The notes beneath the pieces were generated by a model that worked only from the letters and a program-made list of their open reading frames with translations, did no database searches and was not told where the DNA came from. A program made the position numbers and the translations under genes. DNA of 11,385 bases, from assembly GCA_030591625.1 (NCBI GenBank), contig JAUVAR010000054.1, forward strand, positions 1 through 11,385, given 5' to 3'. Source of the stretch: Candidatus Zixiibacteriota bacterium. Lineage in GTDB: Bacteria; Zixibacteria; MSB-5A5; GN15; FEB-12. Positions 1-7,419 of this stretch are shown in pieces. Numbering within the stretch: the first letter of the stretch is position 1; each line of letters starts with the position of its first letter.

Positions 1-931
1 CTTCGCGGTCGTAAATTCTACCAGAACCGGTGAGGCCATAATTATCACCAATCGGCTCATAGAAATCAGCCATATAATCATACGAGCGATCAATATGCCC
101 GGGGTACAATCCATCGGTCTGCCTGTATGCAATACCAATATTAACCTTTCGACCCGTTGAAAATGCTCGTGAGTATCGCCCTCTTGCATCGGAATATAAA
201 AAACCACCCTTATCAACTATCAAAGCAGAAAGAGGTGTAGCATCAGTTGGCCGAACAGAAGTAGTCAGCAATGTTGCAGTACTGTTCTCGCCACCAAACA
301 AGAGCGATGCAGCTCCAGGGATCAAGTACATTTCATTATCCAACATAGTGGGGATATCATACATATCGTACATACCATCAGGTTCCGGAATATGCTCAAA
401 CGGATTGTATGAATCACGCTCATGAATAACATTCAATCTCCTGCCGCGGAGACCGAACGGCGATACCGTCTTGCGCATTGGTGTCACTTCATGTTCGAGT
501 ATAAAATAAGATGGGTCGGTCTTAAAATAGTCACCTGCATTAAGAGCAAACGAAAGATCAATTTCTGTCCGACGCTTAAATGCGGCAGGTGCAAAGTATG
601 ATACAAGTGAATCAAAAAATGATAACTCCGGTATATGCTCAGCCTTTTTAACTTCCTGTGTTTCAAAATATCGTGTTTCAAAATCAGAAAGTAACTTCCG
701 GCGTTGCTCTTCTGTCGTTAGCGTATCTCCACTCTCAGACAAAGGGATTGAATCAGACAGAAGCGTATCAACAACCGTAGAGTCAATTAACGAATCGAGC
801 AAGACAGAATCGCCGGGCATCAACGAGTCACCTGGAGAAGGTGTGATATCACCATCTTGTGCTGCACCAGATGTATAAAGCATGGCCAGACTCATTAAGC
901 CTGTAAATATTATTAAACGAAGTTTATTCAT
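1..931 (-). CDS. TonB-plug-like outer-membrane beta-barrel protein, 3' end outside window
   Basis: The reading frame opens with ATG at 931 and stays open to the left edge, giving 310 residues with no stop, so the C-terminal part is missing. Residues 1-24 look like a Sec signal peptide (MNKLRLIIF then a hydrophobic stretch ending GAAQ). Residues 30-72 are a low-complexity linker rich in Ser, Asp, Val and Leu. Residues about 155-215 read like a degenerate TonB plug: GLRGRRLNVI, a patterned segment, then LIPGAASLLFGGENS, the position where receptors carry the 'G-x-A-S-x-L-x-G' signature. After that come alternating polar/hydrophobic strands (GRYSRAFSTGRKVNIGIAYR) typical of a barrel. I see no clear TonB box and no carboxypeptidase-like N-terminal domain. 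The start overlaps the upstream stop as ATGA, and only a weak AGAG lies upstream, so translation is probably coupled to the ECF gene. Role inferred: ligand uptake across the outer membrane. A plain porin or surface barrel is the alternative. Confidence 0.7.
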   Translation of the reverse strand, partial: MNKLRLIIFTGLMSLAMLYTSGAAQDGDITPSPGDSLMPGDSVLLDSLIDSTVVDTLLSDSIPLSESGDTLTTEEQRRKLLSDFETRYFETQEVKKAEHIPELSFFDSLVSYFAPAAFKRRTEIDLSFALNAGDYFKTDPSYFILEHEVTPMRKTVSPFGLRGRRLNVIHERDSYNPFEHIPEPDGMYDMYDIPTMLDNEMYLIPGAASLLFGGENSTATLLTTSVRPTDATPLSALIVDKGGFLYSDARGRYSRAFSTGRKVNIGIAYRQTDGLYPGHIDRSYDYMADFYEPIGDNYGLTGSGRIYDRE

Positions 932-1455
932 AATAGAAGTCGCTCTTTTTTATATAAGCGACTTACAACCGGGAAAAGCAAAGGGAAAATCAAAACATTC
1001 GATCCGAGTGACAATAATGACATTATCCAGCCACTGATAAAACGGGGCATAAATGGCTGAAAAAGATATGCATCAACCAGATTGACAGGTAAATAATAAC
1101 AGACTGTGCATATCACAGCGCACAATGCCAGCCAAATAGGTTTGAACCGACTTTGATAATTCTCAAATCCCAACCCTGCAGTTATGCTTCCAACAAACCC
1201 AGACAAACCAGCCCCAAAAATCTGCGCCAGCATTACAGGAAGAGCAGCCGGTCCAAACGGATTGAGAACTGTCCAGAGAAGCATACCAATAGTTCCGACA
1301 AGAAATCCGGCGGCACTCCCCCAAAGATATCCAGCAGAAAAGACTACAAAGAAAATTAGATTAACATTTGGTATATATGAGGTCGCCCATGAAAACACAT
1401 AAATTAGTGCGGAAAAGAGAGCTATGCGAGTTAATATCCGCACATCATTTATCAT
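928..1455 (-). CDS. ECF-type transporter substrate-binding (S) component
   Basis: This 175-residue protein is almost entirely hydrophobic, with about six membrane segments (roughly residues 7-27, 32-50, 48-66, 72-95, 106-124 and 138-165), which is the size and topology of energy-coupling-factor S components. The first helix has an AxxxA motif (A12 to A16, in IALFSALIY), known in this family to contact the EcfT subunit. The loop and helix NPFGPAALPVMLAQIFG at residues 65-81 resembles vitamin-type S components in uncultured and Chlorobi-like bacteria. S components capture vitamins or precursors and need EcfT plus two EcfA ATPases, none of which is in this window, so a shared module elsewhere is inferred. 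The ligand cannot be read from sequence. The start overlaps the protease stop and the stop overlaps the next start, both as ATGA. No strong Shine-Dalgarno is visible, so coupling is likely. A charged tail (RLYKKERLLL) sits on the predicted cytoplasmic side. Confidence 0.75.
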   Translation of the reverse strand: MINDVRILTRIALFSALIYVFSWATSYIPNVNLIFFVVFSAGYLWGSAAGFLVGTIGMLLWTVLNPFGPAALPVMLAQIFGAGLSGFVGSITAGLGFENYQSRFKPIWLALCAVICTVCYYLPVNLVDAYLFQPFMPRFISGWIMSLLSLGSNVLIFPLLFPVVSRLYKKERLLL

Positions 1456-3572
1456 CGTATGATCGCCACTTTTGTCCGTTCCTCGGCTATCAATTCTTTC
1501 CCTATTCTGTCTGTGAAAAGTCTGATATAAACGATATAAACACCCGAATTGACATCTAATCCAGCATCATTTTTCATATTCCAGGGGATCTCAATTTGGT
1601 AATAATCATTGCTTGTTGCTCGGTCGGGGCGAACCAACTCATCATCGGCATTAAATGACCTTACCCGCTCACCGGCAACAGTAAAGATATCAACCAAATA
1701 GAATGGTTCATCGTTTATGAAATCACCAATTGAATCGGTAGCAAGTTCAAAACGGAAAGTTATACTCTTTCCATTGTTCGCTACACTTTCATTATCCATC
1801 AGCACTACTATGGCAGGATTTGGATACGGTGTCAACAAGGCTGTTTTGATATTTATTGTACTACTATCACGGGGATAGGTCGCTGTCGAATCATATACGA
1901 AATAACCAAACCCCATCAATCCAAGCGGTGTAAAATAACTCGGATCAATAGTGGCAGCCGAAGCAATAACAGTTAACGACTTAAATGCCATTAAATTATC
2001 GAATGCCATCAATATGCTCGTGTCAATTGGTGAATATGCAAAAATCTCGTTTGAATCAGGTATATCCTCTAACTGTCCGATTATTGTCACTCCCCACAAT
2101 ACATTAGTCGCAGTTTCCAAACCAATAAAGAGTGAGTCCAGACTATTTGTATCAAGTGTCGAATCAACACAATTATAAGATATAGTCCCCAATATCGAAG
2201 TATCTATTATAACTGAATCACAATTGTAAGTTGACATTCCCTGTATATTCTCAAATCTGACATAAGTTGCAGCGTTTGGTTGAGGTGCGAGTGGATTTAG
2301 TTCTTTATTAACAAATATAGGATAGGTATCACGCACATCCATTATAGGGATAATCACTGTATCTTTTGGCAAGCCGATACCAACATCAACTATCTTCGTA
2401 ACTGTAAATGGAATACTTGGGTATGCCTCACCTTCTTCAAACCTTAATGTATCCGAAGGAGCATCATTGTAATAACGACCGGTAAAATAGTTCCAGACAG
2501 CAAACTCCTGCAAAGCATGCGCCAAATTCTTGGAACTGTTTGTTACCGAGTCGAGAACATTATTGGTAGCATACAACCAGCTCGGTCCCGCTCCAAGATT
2601 CCCGGACTCTATCCAGATATCTCTAATAATCTCAGGACTATACTTCTCAGAAAGATACAAAGGCCAAACCATTGAAGCATACTGATGCAATCCCCCAATC
2701 TGATCTGTCATCTGAAGCGATATTCTGGGGTTATTGTAAAATATCGGAAGCAATGAATAGTAATCATTGATATCATCATATTGCTCCTCTTCCATCCAAA
2801 CTGCAGTCATCTCATAAAACTCACGCGATTCAAGAGCATCAATAGAAAAATGTATTGTATGAAAAAACTCATGAGCAATCGTAACCCGCGCAGCATCAAG
2901 TGGACGACCCTGGTAAGCAGCAAATCCTGGTTCGCTGTAATCATTTTCTATCTCAACCCAGGAAGGAATATATTGATAGCTTCCATCAGTCGCACAGGCT
3001 GTATCGACATAAGTCAACCCGTAAAAACTTCCGCCTAAATTCCTAAGATAAATATCAACACGGTCATCGCCTCCATTGGCACAGGCGACATCAGATAACG
3101 GAGATGGATAACCCATAACTGTTACAGTTATATTATAAACCGAATCTGAGATACGCGCGATATCCTCAACATAATCAGGCACTCCGTCGCCATCACTATC
3201 AATACCCGGATTAGGTACCGCATGAGGTGGTGTAGTACTATAGTGAATTCGTATACGCCCACCAGGAGTATCATAAAAGTACGAAAGCGATGGACGCACA
3301 ACTGCCTGTACTCCCATTGATGAAAGCAGTGATTTATCCAACCTGTCATAATTATCATAAAAGGCCAAAATATCGGGAGTACCACATTTAATAGGATGAT
3401 CTTCATCGATACCGGCCATTGCAGACTGAACAACTGAGCGTTCGGACTGACCATTGACAATCATAAAACGCTCAATTATATCACGCTGCCGTTCGAGTGT
3501 TAATTCTGCCGACAAGGCAAATGATGTCAGGGATGTAACCATTGTTACACAAATTATGATAATCTTACGCAA
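1452..3572 (-). CDS. Secreted zinc metalloprotease with C-terminal sorting/FlgD-like domain (MXAN_6640-like)
   Basis: A 706-residue exported protein. Residues 1-22 form a signal peptide (MRK, hydrophobic core, ALSAE). C63 lies in a CGTP motif that I recall from MXAN_6640-type putative metalloproteases. Residues 125-134 (DSDGDGVPDY) match a thrombospondin type-3-like calcium-binding loop. The catalytic motif HEFFH is at 234-238, and E254 in EMTAVWMEE is the likely third zinc ligand, as in gluzincins with an ExxA helix. Residues about 440-485 are Asp/Ser/Thr-rich and carry two YNC triplets (449-451, 466-468). Residues 581-706 begin TPYPNP and contain DIFTVAGERVR and NSGVYIVYI, the pattern of FlgD-Ig-like or type IX secretion C-terminal domains. 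The start is TTG, supported by AGGA eight bases upstream and by the signal peptide directly following it. Two bases separate it from the PHP gene. The substrate is unknown. Protease function is a family inference from the intact zinc motif. Confidence 0.78.
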   Translation of the reverse strand: MRKIIIICVTMVTSLTSFALSAELTLERQRDIIERFMIVNGQSERSVVQSAMAGIDEDHPIKCGTPDILAFYDNYDRLDKSLLSSMGVQAVVRPSLSYFYDTPGGRIRIHYSTTPPHAVPNPGIDSDGDGVPDYVEDIARISDSVYNITVTVMGYPSPLSDVACANGGDDRVDIYLRNLGGSFYGLTYVDTACATDGSYQYIPSWVEIENDYSEPGFAAYQGRPLDAARVTIAHEFFHTIHFSIDALESREFYEMTAVWMEEEQYDDINDYYSLLPIFYNNPRISLQMTDQIGGLHQYASMVWPLYLSEKYSPEIIRDIWIESGNLGAGPSWLYATNNVLDSVTNSSKNLAHALQEFAVWNYFTGRYYNDAPSDTLRFEEGEAYPSIPFTVTKIVDVGIGLPKDTVIIPIMDVRDTYPIFVNKELNPLAPQPNAATYVRFENIQGMSTYNCDSVIIDTSILGTISYNCVDSTLDTNSLDSLFIGLETATNVLWGVTIIGQLEDIPDSNEIFAYSPIDTSILMAFDNLMAFKSLTVIASAATIDPSYFTPLGLMGFGYFVYDSTATYPRDSSTINIKTALLTPYPNPAIVVLMDNESVANNGKSITFRFELATDSIGDFINDEPFYLVDIFTVAGERVRSFNADDELVRPDRATSNDYYQIEIPWNMKNDAGLDVNSGVYIVYIRLFTDRIGKELIAEERTKVAIIR

Positions 3573-3574
3573 AT

Positions 3575-4405
3575 TTATATTCCTACTTCCAGAGCTCGTT
3601 TCTTCATTTGTTCAAGCAATTCAGCCGGTACGTTTTGTGATCCAATTTTTGCATCTCGTTCATTTCTGCCATGAAAATCAGACCCACCAGTCGACACAAG
3701 ACTCAAGCGATCAGCCATATGCTTAAGTTGTTCAGTCTGTGCCTTGGAATGGGCATAATGATATACTTCAATTCCATCAAGTCCGATTTGTGAAAGCGCC
3801 TCAATATGTTTGTTCATTTGACCAATATACGGATGCGCAATTACTGCAATTCCACCAGCCCGATGAATCAGCTCAATCGCTTCTTCAGGTGTCATCTGAG
3901 CTTTCGGTAGATATGCTGGACGCCCATTTCCAAGATACCTTCCAAACGCTTCATCGAAAGTCGATACAAGATTACGTTCAACCATTGCCTCTCCGATATG
4001 AGGTCGTCCAATTACTTTCCCCTGAGCCTTTTCTTCCACCGCTTCAAACGGCATAACAAGACCCATTTCTGCCAGCTTTTGAACCATCAACCTGCCTCTG
4101 GAGTTCCGTTTTTCTTGAAAATCCTCTAAAGCAGAGTTGAATTCATCAGAATCAAGATCAAACAGGTAAGCATGCATGTGCATATCATCACCATCAACCG
4201 CTACCGATAGTTCAACTCCGGTTACCAATTCAGGATCATCAACCGTAAGATTTACTCCGAGATATTCGTAAGCTTCAACAGAATCATGATCTGTTACCGA
4301 AAAAGCAACCACTCCGGATTCACGAACCTTAGTAAGTATTAACTCCGGAGTATAGACTCCATCGGAGCAGGTTGTGTGCATATGTAGATCTACAAATTGA
4401 GCCAT
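3575..4405 (-). CDS. PHP-domain phosphoesterase, RNase AM / nucleoside 3',5'-bisphosphate phosphatase type
   Basis: A 276-residue cytoplasmic protein of the usual length for the TrpH/YciV group. The full metal-binding set of a PHP domain is visible: H8, H10 and D15 (DLHMHTTCSDG), D39-H40-D41 (TDHD), E65, H78, H136 in GRPH, H191 in AHP, and D243/H245 in SDFHG. The order, with an insertion around residues 85-170 between the TDHD and AHP motifs, matches enzymes that remove 3' phosphate from nucleoside 3',5'-bisphosphates or act as 5'-3' exonuclease on short RNA (E. coli RNase AM matures rRNA 5' ends). Which activity applies cannot be told from sequence. DNA polymerase PHP and histidinol-phosphatase are less likely because of the GRPH element. 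It starts three bases after the ftcD stop and ends two bases before the protease start, so it is an internal gene of the operon. The ATG start puts DLHMH at residue 6, as usual. Confidence 0.85.
   Translation of the reverse strand: MAQFVDLHMHTTCSDGVYTPELILTKVRESGVVAFSVTDHDSVEAYEYLGVNLTVDDPELVTGVELSVAVDGDDMHMHAYLFDLDSDEFNSALEDFQEKRNSRGRLMVQKLAEMGLVMPFEAVEEKAQGKVIGRPHIGEAMVERNLVSTFDEAFGRYLGNGRPAYLPKAQMTPEEAIELIHRAGGIAVIAHPYIGQMNKHIEALSQIGLDGIEVYHYAHSKAQTEQLKHMADRLSLVSTGGSDFHGRNERDAKIGSQNVPAELLEQMKKRALEVGI
3581..3584 (-). promoter_or_regulatory. Shine-Dalgarno that fixes the TTG start of the metalloprotease
   Basis: On the minus strand AGGA stands eight bases before TTG at 3572-3570. It lies inside the last codons of the PHP gene. 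The next ATG in frame (residue 11) would delete the basic start of the signal peptide, so the TTG is preferred. Confidence 0.55.
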
Positions 4406-4408
4406 CGA

Positions 4409-5923
4409 TTACAGTTTGGCCTCTACCAATTGTTTGATCTTACCTGCCACCTCACGAGCTTCCGAAACCACACGAGCTGCTTCATCTTTTAATTTCTTGA
4501 CAACTTTCGGGTCATCCAAGGATGTTAAATTGATCCTAACATTATAATCTGCACCTTCAACCGCAGCCAGACCGATAAGGCCGGCCACCCCAGCATCAGT
4601 GATCGAATTCTCGTTTCCTTTTTCTGCAACTATATACGCCAGTTCAAGAGTCTCAAGCGATTTCTTCATCACCGTTAACGGTACTTCGGACGCATTTTGT
4701 GTGGCATCCTGCACAGCTTTCTTACGAGTCTCTTCATCTGCATCTATTTTAAAGGCAGCCATGACATCATTGAACGCCTCTTTATCAGTATCAACAAGCG
4801 TAGTCAAATCCGCACGAAGCGTGTCAGCCTTATCACGAACTATACTTAGTTCATCTTTCACCTTGGCATATTGTTTTTTCCCAACTGTTAAGCGACATAC
4901 CATCGCCGCCAATGCAGCCGCAAGAGCACCTACCGATGCAGCCACCGAACCACCACCCGGAGCCGGAGATGAAGCAGCTACTTCGTCATAGAACGATTCA
5001 CCTGCCTGTGCCCCACCCGAATCTGCATCCTGAAGTTTCTGTTCAAGAATCTGATCTTTTGAAAAACCTTCAAGTCTAAGATAGAAATCAGCTACATCAA
5101 GAATCGCTTCGTTGGGCAAAAGTCCAATAATTTCCGAAGATGTCACATTCACACCATAGCGGGCAGCCTCACTCTTTATCGTTTCAAAAACACGAAAAAC
5201 AGGAGTCTTCTGATAGTTTACAAGATTCATTGAAATCTGAACCTGATCGCGCTCTTTAATTTCAAACCCAAGTGCCTTAACAAATCTAAATCCACCCTTT
5301 AAGCTGCGAACGGCATCAGCAATCTTATCGGCAATCCATTTCTTATTCGTATCCAGATAAACATTGTACGCAACCAACGGGAACCTGACACCAATCGCCG
5401 TTGCTCCAGCTTTCAAGTTCATTTTCGATGGGCCATAATCAGGTTTTCGTGAAGCGTCAGTTTCAATTGTGTCACGCATCCCCTCATATTCACCTTTACG
5501 CACTTTGGCCAAATTCTTGCGCTTGGGAGTTGATGCAGCCGACTCATACAAATAGACAGGAATTTTGAGCTCATTCCCTACTCGCTCAGCCAAATTGTGC
5601 GCCAGTTCAATAGCGTCATCCTCAGTCATCTCAGAGAGTGGAATAAACGGACAGACATCACATGCCCCCATACGTGGATGTTCTCCAGTATGAGTTGTCA
5701 TATCGATCAATTCGGCAGCTTTCTGATACCCCCTAAACGCCGCTTCAACAGCTAAATTAGGATGGCTCACAAAAGTTACAACAGCGCGGTTATGATCTGG
5801 ATCCATCTCATGATCTAAAAGTGTCACACCTTCGACCGATTTGATCGCATCACAAATAGCTTCAAGGACTTCGGGGCGTCTTCCTTCGGAATAGTTTGGG
5901 ACGCATTCAACAAGTTTGGCCAT
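4409..5923 (-). CDS. ftcD: Bifunctional glutamate formimidoyltransferase / formimidoyltetrahydrofolate cyclodeaminase
   Basis: A 504-residue fusion covering both activities of FTCD. Residues 1 to about 297 are the formiminotransferase half, starting VECVPNYSEGRR and carrying H82 in GEHPRMGA, which aligns in number and context with the catalytic His82 of the mammalian enzyme. A Gly/Ala/Ser linker (about 298-309, DADSGGAQAG) leads to the cyclodeaminase half (about 310-504) with its SPAPGGGSVAA folate-binding loop at 319-329 and an Ala-rich helix. Together they move the formimino group from formiminoglutamate to tetrahydrofolate (EC 2.1.2.5) and deaminate it to methenyl-THF (EC 4.3.1.4), linking histidine breakdown to the one-carbon pool. 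No hut genes are in this window. The ATG start has AGGGA about eight bases upstream. It is the first gene of the downstream operon, behind a plausible promoter. Many bacteria keep the two halves as separate genes, so the fused form is notable but not unique. Confidence 0.93.
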   Translation of the reverse strand: MAKLVECVPNYSEGRRPEVLEAICDAIKSVEGVTLLDHEMDPDHNRAVVTFVSHPNLAVEAAFRGYQKAAELIDMTTHTGEHPRMGACDVCPFIPLSEMTEDDAIELAHNLAERVGNELKIPVYLYESAASTPKRKNLAKVRKGEYEGMRDTIETDASRKPDYGPSKMNLKAGATAIGVRFPLVAYNVYLDTNKKWIADKIADAVRSLKGGFRFVKALGFEIKERDQVQISMNLVNYQKTPVFRVFETIKSEAARYGVNVTSSEIIGLLPNEAILDVADFYLRLEGFSKDQILEQKLQDADSGGAQAGESFYDEVAASSPAPGGGSVAASVGALAAALAAMVCRLTVGKKQYAKVKDELSIVRDKADTLRADLTTLVDTDKEAFNDVMAAFKIDADEETRKKAVQDATQNASEVPLTVMKKSLETLELAYIVAEKGNENSITDAGVAGLIGLAAVEGADYNVRINLTSLDDPKVVKKLKDEAARVVSEAREVAGKIKQLVEAKL

Positions 5924-6095
5924 AATTTATTCCCTAAAATACTCTCTCTTTTATAACAATTTTGCCCGACCAATTCAAACCAGAATCAGACAGGGCGATT
6001 AAGACTGTTAGTATTACTAAAACGGAGTGCTGTGTCAAGTCATCCGGTCAATGTCGGGGCTATAGTATCAGATTTGGATCAAATATCTGAAAGAA
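5924..6095 (-). other. Intergenic region between the DUF3108 gene and ftcD
   Basis: This 172-base gap is the only break between the two downstream operons. Five bases after the DUF3108 stop there is an imperfect inverted repeat at 6068-6090: TCAGATATTTG, then ATC, then CAAATCTGA, pairing with a two-base bulge. It has no T-run after it, so it is not a standard intrinsic terminator. The ftcD promoter candidates follow. No short ORF with a convincing start, tRNA or riboswitch-like fold was recognised. Confidence 0.4.
5950..5978 (-). promoter_or_regulatory. Candidate sigma70-type promoter for the ftcD operon
   Basis: On the minus strand TTGAAT (5973-5978) and TATAAA (5950-5955) are separated by 17 bases. 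The -10 matches the consensus at five of six positions and the -35 at four. It sits 27 bases before the ftcD start codon. A second, weaker pair lies upstream: TTGACA at 6033-6038 and TAATAC at 6011-6016, spacing 16. The host consensus is unknown. Confidence 0.4.
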
Positions 6096-6935
6096 TTATA
6101 AATCTGCAAGCTCACCAATTACATAATCAGTCAGTTCAGCCTTGATAGAGCCTACGACAACTTTTGATTTCATCAGCACTGGCATTTTCAGGCGGTCATC
6201 GGTAAGCCAGACTTTGAGTTTACCTTCATGCCGGAAAAGTCCTACCGACTTTGTAATCGGTTCCACAACCAGACAATCAAAAGTACCGGCATCAACAGTA
6301 ATTGTCTCTCGCTTGTGCACTACCACATCCATCTCGATTTTACGCCCGTCAACAAATGCATTGACTACAGTTGTTTTCCCTACTTCAAGGTCCTGTGAAC
6401 GAATATAGTACAAAACAGACAAAGCATCCTGAACAAACGGTGCCACCTCAATCGTATCCTCTTTATAAACGACAGAGTGATTTTTCTGGTCGAAAGAATA
6501 ACGTCGGTCAGAACGATAACTTCCCTCGCGCAATTTCTTTTCAAATTTCCAACTGAACAAACCGACCGCATCCATTATCGTCTCAACCCGGTCATCAACC
6601 GGATACACCGATGAAAACAGCTTATTCGACTTAGCTCTTGTAACTATCTGAAAACTTGGACGCTCTTCCCATTCAATCAATTTGACAACTTCCATAGTAG
6701 CTGTACCGGCATTGATAAAACCGTAACCAATATCGAATGTCAGTTTTTCACCGACACCAAACGAAAGATTTTCTACATAACGATCTTCTATCGAAACCGG
6801 TTCGGCCTCAAGCATATCAACCGATGAAGCCTCGGCAATTCCCGTTTCTACCGACACAAAATAACCAAGCGGAAAAACACCGGCAGCAATAATCAGCCCA
6901 ACAATTATATTTTGTAGTAGTGATTTTTCAGGCAT
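6096..6935 (-). CDS. DUF3108 domain envelope protein
   Basis: A 279-residue protein of the DUF3108 family (function not established). Residues 8-28 are one hydrophobic segment after MPEKSLLQN, a signal anchor or uncleaved signal peptide, so the bulk should lie in the periplasm. The family's opening motif appears at about 58-82 (LSFGVGEKLTFDIGYGFINAGTATMEV), followed by beta-rich sequence, VDDRVET near 113-119, and the characteristic ends TVDAGTFDCLVVEP (213-226) and KLKVWLTDDRLKMPVLM (239-255). Only one Cys (221) is present. Its ATG lies eight bases inside the phosphatase gene (positions 6928-6935), with AGGGA seven bases upstream. It is the last gene of the manC operon. Members are usually predicted to be envelope proteins with a lipid- or polysaccharide-related barrel-like fold. 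I make no specific claim for this one. Confidence 0.85.
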   Translation of the reverse strand: MPEKSLLQNIIVGLIIAAGVFPLGYFVSVETGIAEASSVDMLEAEPVSIEDRYVENLSFGVGEKLTFDIGYGFINAGTATMEVVKLIEWEERPSFQIVTRAKSNKLFSSVYPVDDRVETIMDAVGLFSWKFEKKLREGSYRSDRRYSFDQKNHSVVYKEDTIEVAPFVQDALSVLYYIRSQDLEVGKTTVVNAFVDGRKIEMDVVVHKRETITVDAGTFDCLVVEPITKSVGLFRHEGKLKVWLTDDRLKMPVLMKSKVVVGSIKAELTDYVIGELADL

Positions 6936-7413
6936 TTATTTCCCTGTCAATTCGTTTCAATATCTCGTCTAAATTTTTACCCAGATACTCACCTATTTCG
7001 AGAAACGTTTCGTTGTACTTATCCAATGTTTGACCAATTGGATCATCAACTTTTTCTCCTGTTCCGCCAGGATCAGGAAAATTCTTAAATAGATAAGTCT
7101 TCTCTTCAGCCGAACGACTCTGTGATATTACTTCTTCATAATGACTTGGCGCCATAGTTAAAATCAGATCAGCATCATCAATCAATTCTGGAGTCAAAAT
7201 CTGAGACTTGTGGTCCGACATATCACAATCCCACATTTTCGATGCTTCAATTGCATACCGAGTGGCCGGGAATCCATCAGCAGCACCGGTACCAGAAGAA
7301 AACACATCAGTCTTACCAGGTCGTTCTCGCTCCAGAAGCACCCTCAGCGCAGCTTCCGCCATTGGTGACCGACAGGTGTTTCCAGTACATACAAACATTA
7401 TTTTATAATCCAT
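6928..7413 (-). CDS. Low-molecular-weight phosphatase, probable protein-arginine phosphatase (YwlE-like)
   Basis: A 161-residue cytoplasmic enzyme with the complete low-molecular-weight phosphatase layout: P-loop C9-T-G-N-T-C-R15-S, and the general-acid DP at D124-P125 (VDDPIG). The P-loop has Thr13 where classical tyrosine phosphatases (CLGNICRS) have Ile. In Bacillus YwlE the matching Thr11 favours phosphoarginine over phosphotyrosine, so this copy is predicted to remove phosphate from arginine in proteins. That is inference from one residue and the CTGNTCRS motif. A kinase partner such as McsB is not visible here. It follows the Sua5-type gene by six bases, the same pairing as ywlC-ywlE in Bacillus, and overlaps the DUF3108 gene by eight bases. 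Arsenate reductase and exopolysaccharide tyrosine phosphatase (Wzb-type) are alternatives. The second might be suggested by the nearby GDP-mannose gene. Confidence 0.87.
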   Translation of the reverse strand: MDYKIMFVCTGNTCRSPMAEAALRVLLERERPGKTDVFSSGTGAADGFPATRYAIEASKMWDCDMSDHKSQILTPELIDDADLILTMAPSHYEEVISQSRSAEEKTYLFKNFPDPGGTGEKVDDPIGQTLDKYNETFLEIGEYLGKNLDEILKRIDREINA

Positions 7414-7419
7414 CTCTAC

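Noticed and set aside
1153..1559. Several overlapping plus-strand open frames of 60-75 codons
   Set aside because: They are antisense to the ECF S gene and the end of the protease gene. They overlap each other in different frames and have no family features.
3128..3460. A 110-codon open frame on the minus strand
   Set aside because: It is another frame within the metalloprotease gene, across the calcium-loop region, and shows no coherent domain.
4599..4991. A 130-codon open frame on the plus strand
   Set aside because: It lies entirely antisense to the well-supported cyclodeaminase half of ftcD. Its Ser/Ala-rich composition is what the complement of that Ala-rich region would give.
5965..6058. 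Complementary CCCGAC (5965-5970) and GTCGGG (6053-6058) in the gap before ftcD
   Set aside because: The six-base match is separated by more than 80 bases and no riboswitch-like core lies between. It is expected by chance.
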